A stretch of DNA of 64,000 nt from Saturnia japonica (taxonomy: Eukaryota; Arthropoda; Insecta; Lepidoptera; Saturniidae). Every line of letters begins with the position of its first letter. The stretch's first letter is position 1. A model generated the notes under the pieces. That model saw only the letters and a list, made by a program, of their open reading frames with translations. It ran no database searches and had not been told where the DNA came from. Below are positions 39,970 through 51,431 of the stretch, piece after piece. The position numbers and the translations under genes were made by a program. Where the stretch lies: assembly GCA_033032175.1 (NCBI GenBank), contig CM065324.1, positions 2,604,001 to 2,668,000 on the forward strand. The letters are read 5' to 3'.

Positions 39970-41280
39970 AAATTTAGTACAACAATAATCTTCTGTAATA
40001 GTAATAAAATAAGCAACAGTGTATATCAATTTATATGTAATTTAGTGATAAGTTTCGTTATGTATTAGATAAACTAATTCTCACTTAGTTATAGTACATA
40101 GCTGCATTTGCAAGTGCATCTTTTTCCATGGGAATTTTTTATGTTTAATATTATAAAAGAACCTACTGAAACAAAGGTGTGGACCAAGAGTCCGCAGATT
40201 TGAGTTATAGAAAAAAAAACACACACTGGCTGCAAACAGCGTAAAACCGCTCATTGTGGCGATTATTGGGGGAGGCTTATGTCCTCCAGTGGACGTCTTT
40301 CTGCTAAGATGATGGTGATGATTAAGAAAAAAGACTAAAAGGAAAAGAAACAAATAAGGTCCTAATAACGTTTAAATTTTTAAAGTTATTCAGGGGAAGC
40401 GGCATACTCGTTTTTTTTATGTAGAATTAAATATTCTGAAGAACGTTTTACTTCCTACGGTCCATAAAACGGAGAGCGATGAACGTAGAGAAAGTTCGCG
40501 GGCCCCGCCGAGTGGGGTCGTGGCCTGCAGTTGTTATTCGCAAAATAGCAACTACACATTTAAAACACTGTATTGATTGTGTAGCCCATATTTTTTGCTC
40601 GGATTATAGTTTTATGTGGATAACTGCGGATAATTTTCAGATATTGTTGCACTGCAACTATATAGTGACTACATTTTTATTGGACTGAAAACGAGATTAG
40701 AATCTGATACTTGAAAAATGATCCTGAAAAATTGCGGAAAATTTAAAAAATATGCGCCTGGTATTACCACCATGCTTGGCTGGATTAAACGGATTTGATG
40801 CTTTATTGTAATTTATTCTAATATCAAAAATTATTAGATAACATAAGGGCGTTAGTGTATTCCTACAAATATGAATTATCGTTTATTTAAAACAAAATTA
40901 AAAAATTAATTAAACATAGTTTTATTTTGTGATTGATGCAAGTTCTATTGTCAATTTTTGAGAAGAAAGAATTTAGAATATTTGGACTGCACGACATAAT
41001 GTTTTGGTTATACTGGGGAGACAGAGAACCTTCTTTTATTTGAAGTCGGTTAAAAACGTATTCTTAGATAGAACTTAAATATGCACATTGTATAATATTT
41101 ACCTAACCATACTCGTAATTAAAGCAACTTCTTCTAAGTACGTAAGATTTTTCTGAATGTCTTTCCTGTGATGCTGTTAATTTTTAAACAACTTTCATAT
41201 AATTATTTTCATAATTCGTCATAATTCGAATTATATCTGGTTAAATCATAAACAACTTCATAAATTGAATATAACAGCTA
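39970..41280. other. Intergenic, nothing recognised
   Basis: AT-rich. 40440-40560 is slightly GC-richer. No gene supported. Confidence 0.3.
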
Positions 41281-41287
41281 TATTTTT

Positions 41288-42155
41288 GAAGTGAAACTTC
41301 TTTATCGACGTATGGGAGAAATTTTGTAGCAATCGTAACGTTTTTCGGTTACCTACGCGCCATGTTGCTTTTTTTATCAAAGTTTAGTATAGTGACGTAA
41401 AGAATATAATGTAATATATTATAATAATAACAACAATATATTAGTTTTGAAGTTTGGTTTGAAATAAGAATAACAATATATTAATAATTTGAAAGTGATA
41501 AAATAAAAAGACTTATTCAAATTTAAGTGAATTTACAAGAGAAGTGAGAGTGATTATATATTTCGTTTTATAAATTCAACACGTATGAGCATGATTTTAA
41601 TATTTATTTGAGGTTAACCTCACTTTTTGATTGTAAGTATCAGTGAATGTATATAAATCTGTTAAAATTAGCAAGTATTAATAAATATGACTGTAAATCT
41701 AGTGAACATTATTAATTCTAAAAACAATAAAAAATATAAATTAAATAATAATTTAAAAATAAAACAAAACACGATTAGAAAATAAAAATATGTATACGTA
41801 CATCTTTTTTAATTATTCGTTTTATAATGATTTATTTATTTATTTTTAATTTTATAAAATCGTTGCATTTCTACAAGATTAACTGTCATCATATAATTGT
41901 ATTACTTTGAAAAGATAATTCCAATTATTTATTCATAACTTGTAAATATAATACAATAAATAAATAGCAATGATATTATAATAAGAACAATGATAAAATA
42001 AATTACTCACTAATTGTATGCATGTCTATAATAATAAAATAGCTTTAATTTAATACGGAAAAAATTGTTTTTCTTAAGGCTTAAGCCTTATCTACCCCAT
42101 TTTCGTGAAGTTGCAAATAGTAGAAAAATGATATGTCGTAAAGAAGTTTCACTTC
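41288..42155. mobile_element. AT-rich MITE with GAAGTGAAACTTC ends
   Basis: The left end GAAGTGAAACTTC continues TTTATCGAC. The right end, reversed, is GAAGTGAAACTTC then TTTACGAC. The interior is extremely AT-rich with no coding capacity. The same word occurs alone at 17412-17424. The target duplication is not clear. Confidence 0.55.
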
Positions 42156-42289
42156 TTACCTGTGTACTCTGGTACACACACATTTTTTTATATAATGAAT
42201 GTATAATAACATTACTGTGCGGGTTGCGGGTAGCTCAAGTCCGTATATTCGAATACCTTGGCAGGGGTCATAGGAATAATCGAATGCAT

Positions 42290-42318
42290 TCGTACGATAG
42301 TACATGACTATCGTGCGA
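42290..42318. other. 12-bp hairpin with 5-nt loop
   Basis: TCGTACGATAGT (42290-42301), loop ACATG, ACTATCGTGCGA (42307-42318): 11 of 12 positions pair. Related ACTATCGTAC words follow at about 42650 and 42744. Confidence 0.5.
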
Positions 42319-43278
42319 TAATTTGATAGTTCTAAGCAGAGATAAATAACAAGTTCTAAGCTCGACGAGCTAAAAAAACGGTACAACAATAGGTGCCGCT
42401 CTTCAGGCAGTACAGCCTGTGCACGGGGTCTCCAGATTGGGGTGTTTTTTCCCCATCCTGTGGGAAAATAGTGTCGCTGGGAAAATTTTGGGGAAACGAT
42501 AATAATGGGGTAATTTTTGGAAAGAAAATTTTAGCACCGGGGATGTTTGGGCAAGAACTTTATCTGCATAGCCGTACATCCAACCTAAAGCGTGACAGAT
42601 ATTGTACCAGCAACTTCGAAATTATCGTATTTCCCTATATTGGACCAAAACTATCGTACTACACCAATTTAGCTCCAGAGGACCAATTCTTTAAATTCTT
42701 ATATAGTTAAAATTATCGTATTTCCGTATAATTTGAAAATTTACTATCGTACGAGGGCATGCAATTTTTTAAAATGCAATACAGGTTTGCGCTAATATTT
42801 TAATTCAAACATCACATACCCCTTTTTTAAAGTTTTTTTTTTTTTTTTATAGTAGCTCGACAAATTGACAGTACTGTATCTGTTGGATGACATACTTTTT
42901 CTCTTTAAATCCCCTTTCTTTTAGCGTCACTGGTTCAAAGGTGGTGATTATTACAACAACGAATAATTTAATACATGATTCCTACGTAATGTATAACAAA
43001 TTATTGAAGACACTATTATTCTACTGTCAGTTATCCTTTATTATTGTTAACCGTGACAATAGTCGGTCGGCGTTACTGCAACGTGTGAACCTTTAGATCT
43101 GAAAGAGAGAGCTTTTCAAGTTTCTCATACTCAACTTTACAATGCTAATTACGATTTTTCTTAATTTACACTAACAATCTCTACCTATATTTCATTCCCA
43201 CAATTAAGACGCCGTTTATTAGACAAAAACATAACCCTATTTTTACGCGGTCGGGTAAAACCAGTAATGTTACGAGTG

Positions 43279-43302
43279 CATGTGTGTGTGTGTGTGTGTG
43301 CA
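43279..43302. repeat. (TG)n microsatellite
   Basis: Alternating TGTG run bounded by GCA at both sides (TGCATGTGTG...TGTGCACGCAC), a sequence type that can adopt Z-DNA. Confidence 0.8.
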
Positions 43303-43623
43303 CGCACATGTTTTTTTCTATAATTTATGGCAGATTAAATTTGTATTGCAAATTTGTTATGTACTTTATAAATTATGCCGCTGTAGTTATACTTTTGTTA
43401 CTCACTAAGCCGCTTAATAGCTCTGTTATCTATTTCTTAAGCTATTATACCTTCTGATAGTAAATCAATAGAACAGAGAAGAACACACGAAAAAAGCAAA
43501 TGTAACTCCAATATAGCCATTTTTTGTTTATTTGGTCAGAATATGTTTTTATTGACAACTTAAAACAATAGTATAATTTGTATAGTCTCCACCCCATTAC
43601 ACGCATTCAAATTACCCACTTCA

Positions 43624-44601
43624 AGGTTTGCGTTTATTCACATAGACCTTGTGGGCCCTTTACCCTTGTGCCAAGATTTCCGGTATTGTCTGACAGCCGT
43701 CGATCGCTTTACGCGATGGCCTGAGGCAATACCTTTAGCAGACATAACTGCAGAAACGGTCGCAACGGCCTTACTGAATGGATGGATCGCTCGTTTCGGT
43801 TGCCCGTCAGATATAGTAACCGATAGAGGTAGGTAGTTTGAATCCGCATTATTTAAATGCCTATCTACCATTGTCGGGTTTCAACATCGCAGAACAACTG
43901 CGTACCATCCAGCCTGTAACGGATTGGTGGAGAGATTCCACCGGCAACTCAAGGCTGCTATCACCTGCCACGGCAATGACAGTTGGGTGGACTCTCTTCC
44001 ACTAGTCATGTTAGGTGTTCGTAGCGCCTTCAAGGAGGACGCTCAGGCTTCAGCAGCCGAGTTGGTGTATGGCTAACCAATGCGACTCCCTGGCGAATTT
44101 TTTGACCCTCACACTGATGACACTTTAGACATCACCGATTACCTGTCAAGACTTCGGAGTATCATCAGAAAACTGCAACCATCACCAGCAGCCAGACACA
44201 ACAGCAGTCGGAAGATCTTCCTGTACAAGGATTTACCTACTTCGACTCATGTGTTCCTTAGGGACTGCACTGCTGGTGGTAGTCTGAAACCAGCATATTC
44301 TGGTCCTCATAAGGTCATAGAAAGGGGAGACAAGGTTTTCAAAATAGTGGTAAATGGTAAACAGGTTATCGTATCGATAGACCACATTAAGCCGGCCTTC
44401 ATACTGCGTGACCCTAACACATCACACTCACCACGTACCATAAACATACATCATGACACACCACAGTCATCACTCAACAGTAACATTCATCACTACACAC
44501 CTAACGCGGATAACCAGGACTTACGTTCCGCTGACAATGATGTCATTAGAACGACGCGGTCAGGACGTCGCGTTAAATTTCCCGACTATTATCGCCCTTG
44601 A
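43624..44601 (+). pseudogene. Ty3/gypsy integrase 3' relic
   Basis: One reading frame with two in-frame stops (TAG 43834-43836, TAA 44074-44076) and no frameshift. It starts inside the integrase catalytic core: IDLVGPLP with the first catalytic Asp, [15 protein letters not shown], a second Asp in IVTDRGR, and Glu in LVERFH. Further on are the C-terminal chromatin/LTR-side motifs YSGPHKVIERGDKVFKI and VSIDHIKPA, ending TTRSGRRVKFPDYY. The rest of pol and the 5' LTR are absent. A polypurine tract and LTR follow directly. Confidence 0.8.
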
Positions 44602-44608
44602 CGGTCTC

Positions 44609-45030
44609 TGGAAGGGGGTGATGTAGTGACTCAGTACACTTATTTGTGTGTAATATTGTAAATAAATTTAATTATCAAAATTAATATGGTTACATGTACA
44701 AACAGATTTATTTTGTATATAGTCGTTTACTTAAAACAGCGGCCGGCACGCCGCTGTTGCTAAGACGAGCCCTGCGAGTGTGAGCGAGACGACACTATAC
44801 CGGTGTTGTGCGCGCGCGACGCGCGTCGCAACAGCCGGGGCATATGGAGACGTCAGTACCGTCCCGGTTCTAACGTTGAGCTATCTCATATATCTCGCCG
44901 TGCTTATCCAGTAATTTTTCCTTAATTTAAACTATTGTATAATCACTCCTTCTATGTTCTTGTGTAGTTTGTATGTTTGTGTAATTGTTACAATAAACTT
45001 TCGTCCTTCTATAGTGTACCGTAAAAAATA
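44609..45030 (+). repeat. Polypurine tract and 3' LTR of the gypsy relic
   Basis: The purine run GGAAGGGGGTGA (44609-44620) is followed by TGTAGTGACTCAG at 44622, a typical LTR start. AATAAA lies at 44992-44997. The 44740-44880 part is strongly GC-rich (GCGCGCGCGACGCGCGTCGC). The right boundary is uncertain; no partner LTR exists in the window. Confidence 0.55.
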
Positions 45031-45434
45031 TTTATTTCAATACACCTACATATTTTCATAACTACATTTGCATACTTGCAATGGTACTTTTATGGTTTTG
45101 AACATATATCCCCACCTCTTAAAACTTGCTATACTAGACATAAACAAAAATTTATATTATTAGGCAGGTTTAAGTTGTTTGGGGAAAAGTCGGTGAAATC
45201 GTATTATTTTGGGAATATTTTTTAGCCGTCATGGGGAAATTTCGAAAATTCAATCTGGAGACCCCGGCGGAAACACTGTCGAAGTCAAACTGTTAAAATG
45301 CCAACCGTCGCTGAACACCTGCTTCCCGGTTTTTTGTTTACAATATTTAAACGGATAATTATGAATGAAAGTTATTGTTTTAAAATAAGTTTTGAATTAA
45401 AACGTGTATATAATTGATCGTTCTTCATGTGCAG

Positions 45435-45478
45435 GTCTATTGTAGTTGTGGACAAAACTTGCACATGTGTATCGACAG
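45435..45478 (+). other. Candidate upstream exon for the 582-residue protein gene
   Basis: CATGTGCAG precedes and a GTATGT donor (45479) follows a 44-nt stretch. It would splice naturally to the acceptor before 46245, but nothing proves it. It could be noncoding or coding. Confidence 0.25.
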
Positions 45479-46250
45479 GTATGTAATGTTCATATCGCAT
45501 TTTTCTTCAGTTAAGGTTGAGAAATCTTTATAATTGTTACACCAAAACCTATGGCGGAACCACCTTTATATATTAATTTATAATATATAATAATAAAATT
45601 ACAATAAAAAAATAATTCCGTAATCGAAACTGAATTAAACGTTGGTAAACGCAGTGCACATTTTTATTGGATATTTTTATTTCATGTAATATGTAACGAA
45701 GTATTTTTTGCTTATTAAATGTTTGTAAGATGAGAAATAATAACACTTGCGGCAAATATAATACTTAAACTCGGCTACCTTATTTTGTTTGAACCAAGAT
45801 TAACTTAAAAGTAATTACAACAGTTTAACTTGTATCAATATCGCAACAACTCACTCATACTGAACTAATAGAGTATAAAATTATGATCACACCATGCTCC
45901 TACTGGGTAGGCTACTGGAAGTGTGTGTGACAAATAGAACTGGTTGATTGGTCTTTTCCCTATTTAATGTATGGAGGAGGCTGACAAAATACCATACTTT
46001 GAGGCCATACCCTCCTACTTTAGAAGGGACATTGACAGGCCGGAGCTGGCCCGCGAGTCATACTTTACCCACCCCTGCTGTAGCTAAAACTAGTTAGAAC
46101 TTTGTTTATTTCATGGCACATTGTAATTGATAATATTTTATTGTAAAAATAATTAATTAGGATTTATTTATTTATCTAAAATCAGTGTTTGTACAAATGT
46201 TATCCATTTCAAATCATAATTTGAATTTTTTTTTGTTGTCTCAGAATATC

Positions 46251-47999
46251 ATGGAATCAGTGGACAACAATAAATTTGAAGTTAAACTCATTAACGGCAA
46301 GAGAAAGATATCAGCACCCTGTCCTAACGTCTACCTTAACCCAGCATTGGATATCTTGGCCAACGACGACCCCATCTGCAACACTGCTATGGAAATTGTA
46401 CCAAATAAAAAGAAAAAACACACAAAGAGCTGTGATATAGCAGCATTTGAAAATTCCGCCTTAGACTTAGGTATAAGTAAAACTGCTGTGAATGAATTCT
46501 TAGCTAGAGAACTAAATAATGTATGTAAAAATGTTAAATTAGATAGTGTTATAGTAATTCAAAATGAAAGGCCAAAATCTGAAATACCAGAACACAAAAC
46601 CTTAGACATTAACAATATTAATCAAGAAGAAGGCAATCTTATAGAAGAACCAATATATGCTAATATTATTGCCGCATCGGAAAAAGAAAATGAAATCAAG
46701 GAAAAATATGAAATCTCGAATTCTTTAGCAGAAACCTTGGAATCAAATAATATATATAACCCCATAGTTGCTGATATTAGTAAAACTGATTCAAGTATAC
46801 CAGTATTAGAACAAATATCAGCTTCTAATGAAATTGATGTATCAAATATTACAAATATTGAAGCTAATGTAACCAATCAAGTGTTCATAAACAACACAAG
46901 TAATCTAAGCTTAAGTTTCATTGATAGGCTTGCGTTAGATTCACCAAATATTTCTAACCAATCACTATATTTAGACGACGATCTAAACGAAAGCAACATC
47001 ATGGAAATAAAAACTATAACTTTAATAACTAAAAAGAATCGGATACAGACGAAAAACACAAATCCTTTTCTAGAACCAGGTTTAGAAGTGAATAATGAGA
47101 GTTTAAATCCATTTTTAGAGCAAACTAATGAAATAGAGTACACTGAGGAAGACATGATGAAACCAGCTGAACTTAAAGTGCCAGTGATGAATTTAATGCC
47201 TCGGAAATTATTCACAGGTGACACTAATAGTACAATATCAACAGTCAATGATTCTTCGATAAATGTAGATAGTCAAAATGAATATGATAATATTGATAGT
47301 TATCGATCAGAAAGTCCTATATATGAAAACATCGCAGAACTTGAGGAAATTGGTTACAACAAACAAAGCAAGATATTAGGTTGTGATGTATCACAATTCA
47401 GCGCTGTCGACATACTCAATTTAAACAAAATAAACAATCGCACGGACAGTTCTAGCGAATCGAGTGACATCAAAAAGGACTTCAAGCATCAATTCTTGAA
47501 AGTCGGTAACAAATTTTCAAAGAAAGTTTTTAAAACTTTAAAGAGGACTTTTAAAAGTGACAAACCCAGTAATAACGCTTCTTTAAACCCCTATGAAGTG
47601 CCTAGAAAACCGCCGAAACATAAGACAGCGCCTACAGAATCCGGTATATTGAACCCAGCATTGAATTTGGACAATTCCGACGAAATCGAAATAGAAGAGA
47701 TCTGTGAAGATGAAAATGAGTACGAAACTGTAAAAACAATCAGGAATACCCGGCTAAATATGAACGTTACCCCATTGAAAGAGAAGTCAAATGAAAACGC
47801 GGATTTATCACTTAATCGGACTCATACGCCGGGGAAGAAGGTGCGTTTCGACTCAACATTGAACAAGGAAAAAGTTATAACTGGAAACAGCTTCGACTAC
47901 GAAGTGCAAAGTCCAGGATTCGACTCGAAAATCGAAAAGTATCATGATGAACTCGAAAATTGTATTAACGAGAGGAAGTTTTTGCAACAAAATATGTGA
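46251..47999 (+). CDS. Unrecognised 582-residue motif-rich, probably disordered protein
   Basis: I do not recognise the family. The start is placed at ATG 46251 because a strong acceptor (TTTTTTTTTGTTGTCTCAG) ends at 46244, so the ORF part upstream is intron. The protein is rich in Asn, Ser, Glu and Ile, with no membrane segment or signal peptide. Visible motifs: YLNPALDIL (28-36) and LNPALNL (467-473); two NPF motifs (271-273, 286-288), a class that binds EH domains; tyrosine motifs PIYANI (134), YDNI (345), PIYENI (356), YEVP (448) and YETV (491); a Lys-rich block at 407-437; the proline motif YEVPRKPPKHK; and KKVRF (529-533), matching the RVxF PP1-docking pattern. A short charged, possibly helical, C-terminus follows. 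A cytoplasmic scaffold/adaptor role is inference only. The whole visible coding part is one exon, with codon use like a host gene. Confidence 0.7.
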   Translation: MESVDNNKFEVKLINGKRKISAPCPNVYLNPALDILANDDPICNTAMEIVPNKKKKHTKSCDIAAFENSALDLGISKTAVNEFLARELNNVCKNVKLDSVIVIQNERPKSEIPEHKTLDINNINQEEGNLIEEPIYANIIAASEKENEIKEKYEISNSLAETLESNNIYNPIVADISKTDSSIPVLEQISASNEIDVSNITNIEANVTNQVFINNTSNLSLSFIDRLALDSPNISNQSLYLDDDLNESNIMEIKTITLITKKNRIQTKNTNPFLEPGLEVNNESLNPFLEQTNEIEYTEEDMMKPAELKVPVMNLMPRKLFTGDTNSTISTVNDSSINVDSQNEYDNIDSYRSESPIYENIAELEEIGYNKQSKILGCDVSQFSAVDILNLNKINNRTDSSSESSDIKKDFKHQFLKVGNKFSKKVFKTLKRTFKSDKPSNNASLNPYEVPRKPPKHKTAPTESGILNPALNLDNSDEIEIEEICEDENEYETVKTIRNTRLNMNVTPLKEKSNENADLSLNRTHTPGKKVRFDSTLNKEKVITGNSFDYEVQSPGFDSKIEKYHDELENCINERKFLQQNM

Positions 48000-48609
48000 A
48001 ATATTTGTAAAAAGTATATTAGAATCACAGATTTCAGAAATAGGATCAGAATGATCAAAGAGACAAAGCACCAAAATATAGTAGTTTCATCTGCCGTTTT
48101 CTAATCAATATTAGTTACTTAGATTATGTTCTGTGTAATACTAACAGAAAAGTATTCTCTATATGTTTCTAGAATTATCCATTACATTTTTCATGAATTT
48201 AATTCATTCTTTTCTGTAATGTTATGTCCGGTGTTTTTTAAATTAATATTTTATACTATAACTATATAACTTGATGAATTATGGTTTTAAATTAAAACTT
48301 ATTTATGTATTAAATTTAGGTACCTACTTAAATTATTCGTCCAAAGCATTAAGGTTATGAGTCGGCAGTATTATTTAGAATTTTATTTATTTATTTAAAT
48401 TAATATAGTATGTACTTAGATTGTTTTAGCAGGAACTTGATTTGCATTTCTATTTTTAATATTAATTTGAAATTTGCATAATTTTGACTTATATAATTTT
48501 GCTAAGATATTACCGACATATAGTAATGAATTTCTTTTCGATTTATCATTTTTATATTTTTTTAGAGAGACTTCATACTTTTAATTCTTGCTATCTATAA
48601 ATATAAGTA

Positions 48610-48615
48610 AATAAA
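48610..48615 (+). terminator. Possible poly(A) signal for the 582-residue protein gene
   Basis: AATAAA about 610 bp after the stop codon, in AT-rich 3' sequence. Other AT-rich hexamers are nearby, so the choice is weak. Confidence 0.3.
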
Positions 48616-48619
48616 TTTA

Positions 48620-49430
48620 GTATTATCGATTATCGAAGAACAATGGTTACCTAGGGATTTATTATAACGAAGCTATCAAATTAGGTAATCATCTTTCAGC
48701 GTTTCTAACAAGGGCGCTGCGCCTGCGAATAGTAGATATTATTAAAAAACGAAATAATCGTGTTTGAAATCTTCTACGAAACCTTAATAAAGATCAAAAA
48801 CGTTAGGTACCTACGGTAGTCATTGTAAAATCAGAGGCTAAGTGAAATGGTAAATAAGCTGATGTAATTATCCTATAAACATTGTTATAGTTAGTTGTAA
48901 ATATTACAGTTTATTTGTATTTTTAATACAGATAAAAAACCAATTCTTGCCGCCTTTGTAAGTTTTTTTAAAAAATCATTAAATTTTTTACGCTGAATTT
49001 TTTATTATTGAAAGTTCGTTATTTATTTATTCCCTTAAACAAATCATAAATTAAAAAAATATTACAATGTTTTTTCGCTTGTTTATTATCCCAAGTCATA
49101 TTATGATGGTATCTTATGATATAATATCGGTCACTTTGAAACAGTGATGTGCTAAAGCCTTAAAAATGTATATCCGCAAATACGTATTATTCTTGTCTAC
49201 ATTTGCGAATATGCCTATAGACATCAACTTTCTAATTCAAAATTAATTATAATGACAAAATTATGTTTTATAATTTATTTCTTTGTATATAAGTGTGGTT
49301 TAGTATAATTTTGTTGTTTTTGTATTTTATACCTATTCTAAGTTAGTAAAAACTAAAATCAATTTAAGGAGTTAAAAGTTTTTTATTGCTACTTTTCACG
49401 TTTCATTGGAATTATTAATATGTATGTAAG
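48620..49430. other. Intergenic, nothing recognised
   Basis: AT-rich; no supported feature. Confidence 0.3.
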
Positions 49431-49434
49431 GCGT

Positions 49435-49800
49435 CAGTCACCTCCACGAGACGATTTTCTTCCACCAGCGTATCATCGCGACTCGTGACGGATGGCGGAT
49501 CGCCGCGAGTCACAACTGATTGACGTGTGTCCAATCGTTTTGCAGGGAGTGCGCTGCGTGAAGATCGCGTCTCGCAGTGGGGTGGCGCGTGGCGTGGCGT
49601 AGCGGTTCGTTGGCGTTTTCCTCGTAAATGTAACCTCTCGAATCATCGCGATAGTATCATCCTGTGGAGACACGTTCATAGAGTTATAGAATGAAGTGGT
49701 AGAACGATAATATCGCCGCGGCGAGATATAAATAATTACTGCGTAGTAACAAACGCGTGCGGAGCCACTGGCACATCGCTAGTATTGTATAAAAACTTTG
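49435..49800. promoter_or_regulatory. GC-rich island with TATA-like words
   Basis: A GC-rich block in an AT-rich setting, with CpG-rich segments (ATCGCCGCGAGTCAC, GGTGGCGCGTGGCGTGGCGT) and TATAAATA at about 49726. It could be a promoter with a 5' UTR or part of an unrecognised element. No downstream host exon was identified before the errantivirus. Confidence 0.3.
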
Positions 49801-50259
49801 AAAATTGTAGAACGTTCTAAAATTTGCATTTATCTCCGTGCGATCTATATATGGATAGAACATTATACTTCCCCTATATAGAACGTCGTATAAACGAGGT
49901 AAACCAATTATTTAATTGTGAAGAATTGATCCATTGTGCCCCGTTGTAGACTCTACTTGTATGAAGCTATTATCCAATGAAGCTACAGTGCAATTGAATG
50001 CATATTACAAGGTCTCGTTAATAGTGTTACCATGTCTAACTGTACGAAAAATGGGATAAAATGAATATAATAATTATATTGTTCTACCGTCAAATTGATA
50101 ATCTGTCGCCAAGCAATTTAGGAGTGTTCTGGCGTGACTTGAGAACCAGTCCGTCTAAGCTTTGCGTGTTTTTTTTTCTCTTTTTTGAGGGAAACAAACA
50201 ATTATACCTAAACATAGATGTAGGTAATATTACACTTTACACACTGTTCTTAAAGTATA

Positions 50260-50690
50260 ATCGGCTCCGCTGCCAACGGGTAGAAACCATGTTACCATCT
50301 TTGGCCACATCGTGTCTTTCGTGACTTATACCATCAGGAGAGATTATGGTTAAACAAAGAGAGGTAGGGCAGGGCACAGAGAAATTTTCTCTGTAATGGG
50401 GGCAGTCCGACAGGTGGAATATCCTCCACACTACATAAAATCGTAGTCAAATAATCTAGTGTTATGTTCCTGCGGTGATTAAGGTTTCCAGAACGCCTTG
50501 GGAAAGAGGGGTTCAAAGAGAGGTAGGACACAGGGACATTTCTTCGGTGATTTCTCTCTACTTGGGGCAGTCAGACTGATGAAATACCTCCACCCTACAA
50601 AAGAGCGCAGCCAAATAACCAAGTGTTGTGTTCTTGCAGTGATTAGAATTTGTAGGGCTTGTGGCGCTTCGATCGCCACTATTTGATTTG
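50260..50690 (-). repeat. Family B repeat with internal tandem duplication
   Basis: Two consecutive similar blocks, 50353-50510 and 50511-50662, share AAAGAGAGGTAGG-CA, GGGGCAGTC-GAC, ATACCTCCACCCTAC or its variant, AGTGTTGTGTTC or AGTGTTATGTTC, and GCAGTGATTA or GCGGTGATTA. The block corresponds to the second half of 10305-10680. Confidence 0.6.
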
Positions 50691-50861
50691 TACTGACCGC
50701 TTAGAAAGTACAAATATAAAATTTTCTATTATATAACAATATGTGATTGATATCTTTTCAGAGACCTGTTTAATTGTGCTTAAGACAATATAGTAAAATT
50801 TCAGTTGGTTAATTCCATATAATAAACTTATTATAAGTGTGTATTAAACAAATATGTACAT

Positions 50862-51168
50862 AGTTATGCAGTCTGTACCCTCTCTTATTACGTCTTGTTA
50901 ATTGGTACATACGTTAGAAATGCTGATGTTACGTTTTTAATCCATATTATGTCTGCAAACTACTGATAGACACCTGGTGTTTTGACTGAATGTATTGCGA
51001 CATATTTCTCATTATTTCATAGTAAACAGCCCCACTTTGTGTTTATAGAATAAGAGTTTATAAAAGAGACATTTGTAACAAATAAAAGCATTCTTAATAA
51101 AGCTTCTTGAGAATCAGTCTTGTCTTAGACTTTTTAAAAACCCTCGGCAGTGCTCCCGAAATTTAACT
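50862..51168 (+). repeat. Errantivirus 5' LTR
   Basis: It begins AGTTATGCAGTC and ends AAATTTAACT. A TATA-like TTTATAAAAG lies at about 51058 and AATAAA words at about 51080 and 51094, giving a compact U3-R-U5. It acts as promoter here. Confidence 0.93.
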
Positions 51169-51185
51169 GGCGCAGTCGGTAGGAT
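51168..51185 (+). promoter_or_regulatory. Errantivirus tRNA primer-binding site
   Basis: TGGCGCAGTCGGTAGGAT begins at the last base of the LTR. Similar sites in the 17.6/297 branch are usually assigned to tRNA-Ser (from memory). Confidence 0.7.
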
Positions 51186-51431
51186 ACTCAATCAACAATA
51201 AAAGTCTGTGTTCGAGTCTTACAAATCGGTCTCATGTGCAGATTTTGAGTATCTACGAACCAATAAATAAGTTAACGTCGGGTTCCACATCTATTTCCGA
51301 GAGATCCTGTCCTAAAAGCGAAAGCAGCTATACGGCAAGACATGGGAACGAGCAGACTGTAAGTGACCATTTTTACAATCCTTGTCTCGTCCTTGTTATT
51401 TTCTGTGGTTGTATTTTTCGTTGGACATTGT

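Larger units (their letters stand above)
42415..45270. mobile_element. Possible hAT-like element carrying a nested gypsy relic
   Basis: GGGGTCTCCAGATTG at 42427-42441 recurs inverted at about 45253-45267 (CAATCTGGAGACCCC), with diverged similarity continuing inward (CCCCAT blocks) and outward toward a CAGTG-like right end. No transposase and no clear 8-bp target duplication. Internal tandem-like units AATTATCGTATTTCC occur at 42618 and 42711. Confidence 0.35.

Noticed and set aside
49473..49679. 68-aa minus-strand ORF in the GC-rich island
   Set aside because: No homology recognised; CpG-rich DNA readily gives such frames.
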